From assembly GCF_003611735.1 (NCBI RefSeq), contig NZ_RAWG01000015.1, positions 1 through 57,747 of the forward strand: a stretch of 57,747 nucleotides of DNA, read 5' to 3'. Both the position numbers and the translations under genes were made by a program. Below the pieces are notes generated by a model. That model made no database searches. It worked only from the letters and a program-made list of their open reading frames with translations, and was not told where the DNA came from. Shown here in pieces: positions 11,286 to 21,058 of this stretch. The stretch comes from Corallococcus sicarius (GTDB lineage Bacteria; Myxococcota; Myxococcia; Myxococcales; Myxococcaceae). Each line of letters starts with the position of its first letter. Position 1 is the first letter of the stretch.

Positions 11286-12005
11286 ATGCTCGTCTCCCTT
11301 GTCATCCCCGTCTACAACGAGATTCCCACCCTGGCGGAAATCCTCCGCCGTTGCGTCGCTGTCGACTTTCCGAAGGAGCTCGTCCTCGTGGACGACTGCT
11401 CCAAGGACGGAAGCCGCGAGTTCCTGCGCCAGTTGGCCGAGCAGGGACTGGACGTGTTGGGCGGGGCCCCGAAGAACCGCAACGAAGTGCGCGTGCTCTT
11501 CCAGGAGAAGAACCAGGGCAAGGGGGCCGCGCTGCGCCGGGGCTTCGCCGAGGCCACCGGTGACATCATCATCGTCCAGGACGCGGACCTGGAATACGAC
11601 CCGAAGGACATCCCGCGCGTCATCCAGCCCATCCTGGACGGGGAAGCGGACGTCGTCTTCGGCAGCCGCTTCATCGGTTCGCCGCGCCGGGTGCTCTATT
11701 ACTGGCACACGGTTCTCAACAACATGCTCACCACGCTCTCCAACATGACGAGCGGCCTCAACGTCACCGACATGGAAACCTGCTACAAGGCATTCCGTGC
11801 GGAGGTGCTGCGGTCCGTGCACGTGGAGGAGGACCGCTTCGGCTTCGAGCCCGAAATCACCGCCAAGGTGGCGCGCGGAAACTGGCGCGTGTTCGAGGTG
11901 CCCATCAGCTACCACGGGCGCACCTACGAGGAGGGCAAGAAGATTGGATGGAAGGATGGCGTCCGCGCCCTCTACGCCATCGCGAAGTACTCCGTGAAGC
12001 GCTGA
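11286..12005 (+). CDS. Family 2 glycosyltransferase (dolichyl-phosphate mannose synthase-like)
   Basis: 239 aa, no membrane helix. A GT-A fold enzyme: N-terminal V-S-L-V-I-P-V-Y-N-E, nucleotide-binding V-D-D-C-S-K-D-G-S, metal-binding D-A-D in V-Q-D-A-D-L-E-Y-D-P, and the C-terminal S-Y-H-G-R-T-Y-E-E-G-K-K-I found in DPM1-like enzymes that charge a polyprenyl-phosphate with a sugar for use outside the membrane. One odd point is an insertion of about 20 residues (DVLGGAPKNRNEVRVLF) after the first motif. The acceptor is unknown. A terminator-like hairpin follows the stop. Confidence 0.87.
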   Translation: MLVSLVIPVYNEIPTLAEILRRCVAVDFPKELVLVDDCSKDGSREFLRQLAEQGLDVLGGAPKNRNEVRVLFQEKNQGKGAALRRGFAEATGDIIIVQDADLEYDPKDIPRVIQPILDGEADVVFGSRFIGSPRRVLYYWHTVLNNMLTTLSNMTSGLNVTDMETCYKAFRAEVLRSVHVEEDRFGFEPEITAKVARGNWRVFEVPISYHGRTYEEGKKIGWKDGVRALYAIAKYSVKR

Positions 12006-12114
12006 CGCCCGCCTGGCTGCTGTCCTGGGGAGGATGCGGTTCATCCTCCCGGCGGCACGGTGGGGAGTGCGGAGAATGGAACACAGTGCTCGCTGGGGTT
12101 GGTTGTCCAGCGAG

Positions 12115-12145
12115 CGGAGCCCCAAGGCGGCTCCGGGTTTTCTTC
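12115..12145 (+). terminator. Rho-independent-like terminator after the glycosyltransferase
   Basis: A 7-bp perfect stem CGGAGCC/GGCTCCG (12115-12121 and 12129-12135) with a 7-base loop is followed by GGTTTTCTTCC. It is directly preceded by a second hairpin, GCTCGCTGG/CCAGCGAGC (12088-12096 and 12107-12115, 10-base loop). Both sit between the glycosyltransferase stop and mreB. Confidence 0.6.
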
Positions 12146-12191
12146 CTCCGTATTGCGCAGCGTAGTAGTTTCGCCAACGCACCCCGTCTGA

Positions 12192-13271
<1,080 letters not shown>

Positions 13272-13300
13272 CGTCGCTTCAGCCTTCGTAGCACCGTGAC

Positions 13301-13330
13301 GGCGCCGGACCCGCTTCAGGGGTCGGCGCC
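13301..13330. terminator. Bidirectional hairpin between mreB and the convergent large gene
   Basis: GGCGCCGGACCC (13301-13312) pairs with GGGTCGGCGCC (13320-13330) with one bulged base and a 7-base loop. It lies between the convergent stops and overlaps the last codons of the minus-strand gene. The T-run after it (GTTCGCTTTCC) is weak. Confidence 0.45.
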
Positions 13331-15586
13331 GTTCGCTTTCCGGGCCTTCGGCAGGGGCCTGCCCGTGGGTCTGACCACGCGCGCTTCGCAGTCCGGCACC
13401 TTCGTGTCCCTGCACGCGTCGAAGGCCCCCCGCAGCCACGCGTCCGCGGCGCGGGGCGCGAAGCCCTGGAGCGCATCCAGCCCCTCGAGCCCCTCGAGCC
13501 GCGCGGTGAACACCGGAAAGCCCTCCTTCGACTCGCCGCGAGCGCGGACCAGCAGCGCGGCGGCGCGCAGGCCCTGTGGGAGGCGGGAGAACGCCGGGGT
13601 GACGGTGCCCGCCTGGAGGAACTTCAGCAGCGGCTCCCGGGCGAGCACCAAGGGCAGCGAGGCCTGGAAGAGGCGCTTCGCCTGCGCATCGCCCGTGCGC
13701 GTGAGCTCCAGGGCGAGCAGCGCGGCGACCTCCGGCTCCAGGCGGGACAGCACCGCTTCGGACGCCTTCGCGGCCTGCTCCCTCGCGCGCGTGGGCCGCG
13801 TCAGCACGTCGCGCGTGAGGCGGAGGACATCGCGGTCCGTGGAGGGCGAAAGCGCCGCCAGCTCCGCGTCCTTGGGCAGCCGCTGTCCGGTGAGCAGGTC
13901 CAGGAGCAGCATCCGCTCCGGCTGCCGACTCATGGCGGCGGGGATCCAGTCGCGCAGCACGTAGGGCGTGTGCGCGGGCCCGGCGACATTCGCCACGCGG
14001 CCCGCCAGCACCAGGAAGTCCCAGCTCCGGTTGCGGGGGTCCAGGCCGAAGCGGTGCACCAGCGCCGTCGCCGCGTCCCGGCGCCAGGCGCGCAGGTAGA
14101 CGCGGACGAGCAGCTCCAGCGCTTCGACGGTCCGTGGCGGATGCCGCTCCACCAGCGGATCCGCGAGCCGCGCCGTCTCCAGCACGCGCTCCTTGGAGGG
14201 GTCCCAGTCCGGCTGTCGCGGCGGTCGCGGGTCTTCCAGCTCGTGGAGCCAGCGGACCTCCAGCAGCGCGAGGCCGGCCTCGGGGGAGTTCGGGAAGCGG
14301 CGGGCCAGCTCCTCGTACGCGGGGAGGGCCTGGGCCAATGGCAGCTCGCGCGTGTTCGCGCGTGTCAGGTAGAGGTGCGCGAGGGGGGAGTCGGGGAACT
14401 GTTTCGCGTGCTCGATGTAGCGGGCGCGCGCCTGCGCACCCGTGCCGACGAAGCCGTGGAGGTCCTGCGCCAGGGATTGCGCCCCCAGGTCCTCCTGCCA
14501 CCGCTGCATCAACATGTTCGCGAAGCCCACGGTGTCGCGCGAGCGCAGCGCGTCCGGCAGGTGCGCTGGGGCCTGCGCCTCCGCGAGGAGGAAGCAGCGC
14601 GCCGCCAGCTCCCGCGCGCGGGGATTGAGCGGATCCACCTCCGCGACGGCGGAGGCCACCCGGCCCGCGAGCCGCCAGTCGCCCGCGTCCATGTGGGCGC
14701 GCACGGTGGACTCCCAGTGCGCCTGCGCCACGGAGAGCACCTCCTCCGGGAACAGCAGCTCCCCGGTGCCCGTCAGGGGGCGCCGCTCCAGGCTCGAGCC
14801 ATCCGCGGTGAAGGCGCGGTGCCCCTCCAGCATCGCCGCGCCGCGCACGTTGTAGATGAGCCGCTCGCCGTCCGTCGGGAGCACCACGTCCTCGAAGGGC
14901 CGGGCCGCGCCGGGCCAGCTCGCCCGGGCGTGCAGCGCCGCGTCCTCCAGCTTCACGCGCCCCTGCTCCTGCGTCCCGGGCGCCACCACCCAGCGCTGCG
15001 TGCCGATGCTCACCTCCACCGGGCGCGACAGGCCATTGATGACCGACACGGCGCGCACCTTGCGCGCGTCCAGGAGCACCCCGGCCACTGCCGCACCGAG
15101 GCAGACCCCCAGCACCACACCGGCCACGACGCCCGCGCGGCGCCACCCGCGTCCCGCCGGGGGAGGCACCTGCCCGATGACCTGGAGCGGCGCCCCCGTG
15201 CCACCGCGCACGAGGTAGTCGTCCAGCGGCCACACCGACAGCCCCAGCACCGACACCGTGCGCGTGGCGACGAAGGGGGCCTGGGGCGCTTCGGGTGGGG
15301 GCCGGCCCTGCCACTGGAGGCCCGTGCCCAGCACGGAGCGCATCCGGGGCGTGCGGACCGTGGTGACGAAGGCCGCCCGGTCCTCCACCAGCGCCGCGAG
15401 CAGCTCCCGCGTGGGGCCCGGGGGCTCGTGCTGGAGCCTTTGCACCAGCACCGCGCGCACCGTCCACGCGTCACCCCGCGCGAGCGCGGACGCCAGCGCT
15501 TCGTCCGGCAGCATCTGGGCCAGCCGGGGGGCGCGCTCCAGCAGGCCGCTGGGGTCGGAGGGAGGGGTCAGGGACATGGGCCGCAT
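13316..15586 (-). CDS. Large membrane-anchored protein with TPR-like C-terminal part, function unknown
   Basis: 756 aa. A soluble N-terminal part (1-140) precedes one membrane helix at about 150-175 (AGVVAGVVLGVCLGAAVAGV). The outside part starts with a beta-rich domain (V-S-V-I-N-G-L-S-R-P-V-E-V-S-I-G, 180-270), then a long all-helical region with repeated Ala/Leu/Arg helices resembling tetratricopeptide arrays (LARRFPNSPEAGLALLEVR). Near the C-terminus two cysteines (F-D-A-C-R-D-T-K-V-P-D-C) could form a disulfide. Two ATGs three codons apart compete for the start; neither has a clear ribosome site. Convergent with mreB; no operon partner. Confidence 0.75.
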   Translation of the reverse strand: MRPMSLTPPSDPSGLLERAPRLAQMLPDEALASALARGDAWTVRAVLVQRLQHEPPGPTRELLAALVEDRAAFVTTVRTPRMRSVLGTGLQWQGRPPPEAPQAPFVATRTVSVLGLSVWPLDDYLVRGGTGAPLQVIGQVPPPAGRGWRRAGVVAGVVLGVCLGAAVAGVLLDARKVRAVSVINGLSRPVEVSIGTQRWVVAPGTQEQGRVKLEDAALHARASWPGAARPFEDVVLPTDGERLIYNVRGAAMLEGHRAFTADGSSLERRPLTGTGELLFPEEVLSVAQAHWESTVRAHMDAGDWRLAGRVASAVAEVDPLNPRARELAARCFLLAEAQAPAHLPDALRSRDTVGFANMLMQRWQEDLGAQSLAQDLHGFVGTGAQARARYIEHAKQFPDSPLAHLYLTRANTRELPLAQALPAYEELARRFPNSPEAGLALLEVRWLHELEDPRPPRQPDWDPSKERVLETARLADPLVERHPPRTVEALELLVRVYLRAWRRDAATALVHRFGLDPRNRSWDFLVLAGRVANVAGPAHTPYVLRDWIPAAMSRQPERMLLLDLLTGQRLPKDAELAALSPSTDRDVLRLTRDVLTRPTRAREQAAKASEAVLSRLEPEVAALLALELTRTGDAQAKRLFQASLPLVLAREPLLKFLQAGTVTPAFSRLPQGLRAAALLVRARGESKEGFPVFTARLEGLEGLDALQGFAPRAADAWLRGAFDACRDTKVPDCEARVVRPTGRPLPKARKANGADP

Positions 15587-15654
15587 TCAACCCGCCACGG
15601 GCGGGGTGAAGGCAAGCCCGGGGCACGGATTGGCTACCGCCCGGCGGGCACCCG

Positions 15655-15864
15655 ATGATGCCCGCCATGGGTGCAACGGACATCGGGATCGTCATCGCGC
15701 TGGTGGCGCTCGGGCTGGTGCAGTTCCTGCTGAAGCGCGAGATGCGCCGCGCGCGCGCGCCCGGAAGGCCGGCCCGGATGCGGTTCATCGCTCAGGGCCT
15801 GGTCGGCTTCGCCTTCGTCATGGTGCTGGCGATGGTGGTGCGCCTGCTCCTGGACCGGAGGTAG
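15655..15864 (+). CDS. Small two-helix membrane protein, unknown function
   Basis: 69 aa. Two hydrophobic segments (GIVIALVALGLVQFLL and LVGFAFVMVLAMVVRLLL) flank a basic loop (KREMRRARAPGRPARMR), giving a predicted hairpin in the inner membrane with a positive cytoplasmic loop. There are two starts, at 15655 and 15667; the second (MGATDIG) puts the first helix nearest the N-terminus. It lies between the divergent large gene and the cytochrome operon it faces. No family recognised. Confidence 0.6.
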   Translation: MMPAMGATDIGIVIALVALGLVQFLLKREMRRARAPGRPARMRFIAQGLVGFAFVMVLAMVVRLLLDRR

Positions 15865-15877
15865 GCGCCCCCGCGGC

Positions 15878-16717
15878 TCAGTGCTTGCCGTACTCCAGCT
15901 TCGTGCCCTTGCGCTGCGCGTAGATGTACGCCTCCATCGCGCGCATCTTCGGGTCCCCGTCCGCCAGCGGCTTGCCGCGCGCCGGATTCTCGATGCACCA
16001 GTTGATCATGTCGCGCAGCAGCGCCACGCGCCCCAGCTGGACCTGGTACTTCGGATAGGTCTCCGGGTGGGTGTTGGCCGCGTCCGGATGGCACATGTCG
16101 CAGGACACGCCCACGGTGCCGCCCACCGCCTCCGCGTCGTGGAACACGCGGTGGCCCTCCTTCACGAAGGCCTGCGTGGACTCCGCCCACACCTTCTCGT
16201 CGCGCTCGGAGAACGCGCCGTAGGTGTGGCCCGTCTGGAGGTTCGCCTGCTCCTGCCGGGGCACCGCCTTCGCGCCCGTCTGCGCGCCCACGCCGCCCGC
16301 TTGCACGGGGCTGCCCGCGGGCTTCGAGCCGGGGTTGGGCTGCGGCGCGGGCGGAGGGGACTTCTTCGCGCCGGGCGGGGTGGCCTGCGCCAGGGCCGGG
16401 CCCGGCACGTCGTCCCAGAGCGCGTCCGGGTTCTTCTTGCGCCAGTCGTCCATCAGCTTCGCGGTGGCGCGCACCGCCTGCTCACGCGTGAGCTTCTGGC
16501 CGTCCTTCACGCCCTCCACCTCCAGGGACGTCTCGCCGTCGCACAGGCCCAGCACCAGGTTGCCGTCCTTCGACGTGGGCACGACGTGCTTCGGCAGGGG
16601 CGCCGACGCCGGAGGGGACGGCGCGGGCTTCGTGGCGGGGGACGTGGCGAGCGCCACGCCGCCGGCGAAGGACAGGGCCGCGCACGGGACCACGAGCAGC
16701 TTCATTCGCAAGGTCAT
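15878..16717 (-). CDS. Exported monohaem cytochrome c with proline-rich linker
   Basis: 279 aa. A signal peptide (MKLLVVPCAALSFAGGVALA) is followed by a small domain (30-95), a Pro/Ala/Gly-rich linker (100-140) and a haem domain with one C-x-x-C-H (S-C-D-M-C-H-P) near residue 205. The region around it (H-P-E-T-Y-P-K-Y-Q, M-I-N-W-C-I-E-N-P) resembles SoxA/TsdA-like class I cytochromes. The start could be the ATG 12 bases downstream. It ends the operon peroxidase, phosphoesterase, cytochrome (23-bp gap), so it likely passes electrons to or from the peroxidase in the periplasm. Confidence 0.82.
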   Translation of the reverse strand: MTLRMKLLVVPCAALSFAGGVALATSPATKPAPSPPASAPLPKHVVPTSKDGNLVLGLCDGETSLEVEGVKDGQKLTREQAVRATAKLMDDWRKKNPDALWDDVPGPALAQATPPGAKKSPPPAPQPNPGSKPAGSPVQAGGVGAQTGAKAVPRQEQANLQTGHTYGAFSERDEKVWAESTQAFVKEGHRVFHDAEAVGGTVGVSCDMCHPDAANTHPETYPKYQVQLGRVALLRDMINWCIENPARGKPLADGDPKMRAMEAYIYAQRKGTKLEYGKH

Positions 16718-16740
16718 GGGAGGGGGTTCCTCTTCCGGTC

Positions 16741-17859
16741 CTAGTAGGTGGGCAGCTTGGGCTTGGGGGGCGCGGACTGCTTGCCATTGGAGCCCAGGAA
16801 GCTGGCGCGCACGGTGATGGGGTCGCGCTCCCAGAGGTTGTAGACCTTGTCCACGAGCCCCGACTCCAGCACGTCCATGCGGCCGTTCCCGCAGCCGTCG
16901 AACTGGCTGAACGGATCCGCGCGGTTCATGGGCACCGTGAGCGCGGGCAGTCCCTCCGGTGCGTACGGCCACGGCCACGCGGTGGACAGCATCCCGTGGA
17001 ACTGGATGTTGCCAATGCGGTTGCTGAGCAGCTGGTGCGTGTGGCCGTGGATGACGGTGACCTTCTCGTACGGCTTGAGGATGGCCTGCACCTCGTCCGC
17101 GTCGTCGGTCCAGAAGTTCCAGGGCTTGTAGTACTTGTAGAGCGGCGAGTGGCTGAAGACGATGAGCGGGGTGTTCTTCGCCACCTTCGCCAGGTCCTGC
17201 TGGAGCCACTGGCGCTGCTCGCCGCCGACCTCGAAGCGGGACTGGATGCCATTGTCCAGACCGGCGACGATCTTCATCCGCTCCATCGGCGTGAGCTTGC
17301 GCTCCGTCCAGAAGTCCTTCTCCAGGATGGAGTTGAGCACCACGAAGTGCACGCCCTTGTGGTCGAAGGAGTAGTTGGGCTTGCCGAACAGGTCGCGCCA
17401 CTGCTCGCCCATGTCCAGGAACCAGTCGTGCTCGCCCACCATCATCTTGAGGGGGGCCTTCACGGACTTGAGGATTTGGGCGCCCAGCTTGAGTTCGCCC
17501 GCCGTTCCCAGCTGCGCCAGGTCTCCGCCGAAGAGGACGAAGTCCGGCTGCGGGTCCAACGCGTTGACGTCGTCCACCGCCTTGAGGATGGCGCGCACGA
17601 AGCGGTCGTTGAGCTTGTTCTCGTACAGGTGCGTGTCGGAGATGTACGCGAAGGAGAACTTCGGCTTCTGTCCCTCCGCGTCCGCCACGTTGACCAGCTG
17701 GAAGCTGTTGGGCGTGAGCTTGCCCATGCCCGCCACGATGCCGGCGGAGATGCCTGCGACGCGGAGGAAGGCGCGGCGGTCCAGCTTCTTCAGTCCTTCG
17801 AAGAAGGCCTCGCGCTCGGCGTAGTGCTTCGTCTCGATGCTCTGGAACTTGTTGGCCAT
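16741..17859 (-). CDS. Tat-exported calcineurin-like metallophosphoesterase
   Basis: 372 aa. A twin-arginine signal (L-D-R-R-A-F-L-R-V-A-G, residues 26-36, then a hydrophobic stretch) sends a folded metalloprotein across the membrane. All metal-site blocks are present: S-D-T-H, F-G-G-D-L, G-E-H-D (usual G-N-H with Glu for Asn), F-S-H-S-P and H-G-H-T-H. Such enzymes cleave phosphomonoesters or diesters; the substrate is not readable. Tightly flanked (14 and 23 bp) by a dihaem peroxidase and a cytochrome c, which suggests an unusual redox-linked unit. Confidence 0.88.
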   Translation of the reverse strand: MANKFQSIETKHYAEREAFFEGLKKLDRRAFLRVAGISAGIVAGMGKLTPNSFQLVNVADAEGQKPKFSFAYISDTHLYENKLNDRFVRAILKAVDDVNALDPQPDFVLFGGDLAQLGTAGELKLGAQILKSVKAPLKMMVGEHDWFLDMGEQWRDLFGKPNYSFDHKGVHFVVLNSILEKDFWTERKLTPMERMKIVAGLDNGIQSRFEVGGEQRQWLQQDLAKVAKNTPLIVFSHSPLYKYYKPWNFWTDDADEVQAILKPYEKVTVIHGHTHQLLSNRIGNIQFHGMLSTAWPWPYAPEGLPALTVPMNRADPFSQFDGCGNGRMDVLESGLVDKVYNLWERDPITVRASFLGSNGKQSAPPKPKLPTY

Positions 17860-17873
17860 GGCGCGCCCTTCCG

Positions 17874-19187
<1,314 letters not shown>

Positions 19188-19345
19188 GACACCCCTCCCG
19201 CCAGCCTTCAGGAGCCCACGCGGGACATCCGCGCGACCTGTTGCCGGATGCCCCGCATTTCACGCAACCCCGTCAATTCTTGCAATGTCACTCCGGCGGG
19301 GGGATGGCGGAAGTGTTTGGGATTGGAAGCTCCGGGGGCGAAGGC

Positions 19346-19948
19346 CTACGCCCAGGCTCCGCAGTCCTTCACGACCACGGCGAAGCGGTCGGCCAGCGCC
19401 GCCAGTTCGGTGCGCTGCAGTTCGGCGGCCGGCACCACGCCGCCCGCGGTGCCAGGCAGGTCGCGCGTCGCGGTGGCGGCGGCCACCACCGTGTTGCGGT
19501 AACCGAGGTCGAGCGCGGCGCGCGCGGTGGCCGAGATGCACATGTGCGTCTGGAAGCCGGCGATGATGAGCTCGGGGCGCCCGGTCGCCTGGAGGCGCTG
19601 GTGGAGGTCCGTCCCGGCGAAGGCGTTGGGCAGGGCCTTCGTCACGATGGCCTCGCCCTCCCTGGGGGCCACCGCGGCGATGATGGCGCTGCCCGGCCCC
19701 TGGGGATCGAAGAGCGGGCTGCCGACAGGGCCGTGGTGCACGACGTGGAAGACGGGCGTTCCGTGGCGGCGGGCCAGCTCGAGCAGACGCGCCGTCTCCT
19801 CCACCGCGGCGTCGATGCCGACCAGCGGCAGGCTGCCGCGCGAGGTGTAGTCCATCTGCGCGTCGATGATGACGAGCGCCGCGCGGTCGAAGGCAGAGGG
19901 GTGGGTCGGGGCTCCGACCAGGGAGAGAAGGGTGCGGGGGGCGGACAT
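19346..19948 (-). CDS. Isochorismatase-family cysteine hydrolase
   Basis: 200 aa. The Asp-Lys-Cys triad is visible: V-I-I-D-A-Q-M-D, V-T-K-A-L-P-N-A-F and the nucleophile in G-F-Q-T-H-M-C-I-S-A-T. Family members hydrolyse nicotinamide, N-carbamoylsarcosine, ureidoacrylate or isochorismate; Q-T-H-M-C-I-S-A-T-A-R is common in the nicotinamidase-like hydrolases induced by neighbouring regulators. The ATG at 19948 is chosen because earlier starts would run into the divergent promoter. It faces away from a LysR gene; the 77-bp gap carries a palindrome. Confidence 0.87.
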   Translation of the reverse strand: MSAPRTLLSLVGAPTHPSAFDRAALVIIDAQMDYTSRGSLPLVGIDAAVEETARLLELARRHGTPVFHVVHHGPVGSPLFDPQGPGSAIIAAVAPREGEAIVTKALPNAFAGTDLHQRLQATGRPELIIAGFQTHMCISATARAALDLGYRNTVVAAATATRDLPGTAGGVVPAAELQRTELAALADRFAVVVKDCGAWA

Positions 19949-19989
19949 GCAGGGCTCCGTGGAGTGGGTGTCAGGCCCCTGGGTAACCC

Positions 19990-20003
19990 GTGCATCCCTG
20001 CAC
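19990..20003. promoter_or_regulatory. Palindrome in the LysR/isochorismatase divergent promoter
   Basis: GTGCA-TCCC-TGCAC is a perfect 5-bp inverted repeat, 42 bp before the hydrolase start and 23 bp before the LysR start. LysR-type regulators usually bind dyads of this kind near their own divergent target. The assignment is by position only. Confidence 0.4.
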
Positions 20004-20025
20004 AGCCCGCCGCTATCTTCGCGCA

Positions 20026-20910
20026 ATGGGTGTGCAGAAACGGTCAGGCCCCCTGGACTGGGAAGACCTGCGTGTCTTCGTGGCGCTGGCGCGCGCGGGG
20101 AGCCTGTCGGCGGCGGCGCGGGAGCTGAAGGTGAGTCACGCCACGGTGGGACGGCGCATCGCCGCCCTGGAGGAGACGCTCGGCCGCACGCTGTTCGACC
20201 GTCGCGCCGACGGCTACCTGCTCACCGCTGACGGGGCGGCGGTGCTGGAGCTGGCGGCGGACATGGAGGAGCGCGCGCACGGCATCTTGCGCATCAGCGG
20301 CCAGCAGGCGGGGCTGACGGGCACGGTGCGGTTGACGTCCACGGAGGCGCTGGCGGAGCGCTTCCTCATCCCGCACCTCGCAGCGCTCCACCGCCGCCAT
20401 CCCGGCATCCACCTGGAGGTGGTGAGCGACTCGCGTGCGCTCAGCCTCGCCAAGCGGGAGGCGGACGTCGCCGTCCGTCTTGCGCGCCCGCAGGTGGGGG
20501 AGTTGGTCGCCCGCCGTCTTGCGAGCCTTGCCTACGGCGTCTACGCGGCGCCGGACGGGGACATGTCGGCATGGGTGGGCCTGGACGACTCCCTCGCCCA
20601 CCTCCCTGAAGCGAAGTGGCTCGCCCGGCACGCGGCCGGTGAGCGCCTCGTGCTGCGCGCCAATACGGTCACGGCGCAGCTCGCGGCAGCCCGGGCAGGC
20701 TTTGGCAAGGCCCTGCTGCCGCACTGGTTCGCCCGGGAAGAGGGCGGTCTCATCGCCCTGCCGCCGCCCGCCCAGCCACCGGTGCGCGAGGCGTGGCTTG
20801 TCGTGCACCCCGACCTGAAGGACGTCCCGCGCGTGCGCGCCGTCATCGACGCGGTGGTCGGCGCGTTCGAGGAGGAGAAGGAGCGGCTCGACCCCGCACC
20901 ACTGAAGTGA
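20026..20910 (+). CDS. LysR-family transcriptional regulator, divergent to isochorismatase
   Basis: 294 aa. The N-terminal winged helix-turn-helix (L-D-W-E-D-L-R-V-F-V-A-L-A-R-A-G-S, S-H-A-T-V-G-R-R-I) has the V-G-R-R-I-A-A-L-E-E recognition segment of the subgroup with short effector domains. The effector domain (90-285) has the usual two lobes (G-T-V-R-L-T-S-T-E-A, A-D-V-A-V-R-L-A-R-P). The ATG at 20026 matches the usual LysR N-terminus; an upstream start would add 12 unrelated residues. Likely controls the divergent hydrolase. Confidence 0.9.
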   Translation: MGVQKRSGPLDWEDLRVFVALARAGSLSAAARELKVSHATVGRRIAALEETLGRTLFDRRADGYLLTADGAAVLELAADMEERAHGILRISGQQAGLTGTVRLTSTEALAERFLIPHLAALHRRHPGIHLEVVSDSRALSLAKREADVAVRLARPQVGELVARRLASLAYGVYAAPDGDMSAWVGLDDSLAHLPEAKWLARHAAGERLVLRANTVTAQLAAARAGFGKALLPHWFAREEGGLIALPPPAQPPVREAWLVVHPDLKDVPRVRAVIDAVVGAFEEEKERLDPAPLK

Positions 20911-20920
20911 CCCGGTCGTA

Positions 20921-21034
20921 TCAGCGGGCCGTCACACGCAGCGCCGTGTTGGAGACGGACCCGGTGCCGTACACGGAGACGTACCAGGTGCCAGCGGCGG
21001 GGTTGGGAACGGAGCTGGATATATCACCTGGCCT
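20921..21034 (-). pseudogene. C-terminal remnant of a secreted protein with a PPC-type domain
   Basis: Thirty-seven open codons end at a TGA (20921-20923) and read ...PAAGTWYVSVYGTGSVSN..., then TALRVTAR. The G-T-W-Y-V-S-V-Y-G strand is the hallmark of bacterial pre-peptidase C-terminal domains at the ends of secreted proteases. There is no start codon and an in-frame stop lies just upstream (21035-21037). Codon bias is coding-like. The left break falls in an unusually A/T-rich patch with an imperfect inverted repeat (CTGGATATAT at 21015-21024, ATATCATCCAG at 21042-21052), perhaps a scar of deletion. Confidence 0.5.
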
Positions 21035-21058
21035 TCAAGACATATCATCCAGGGCACG

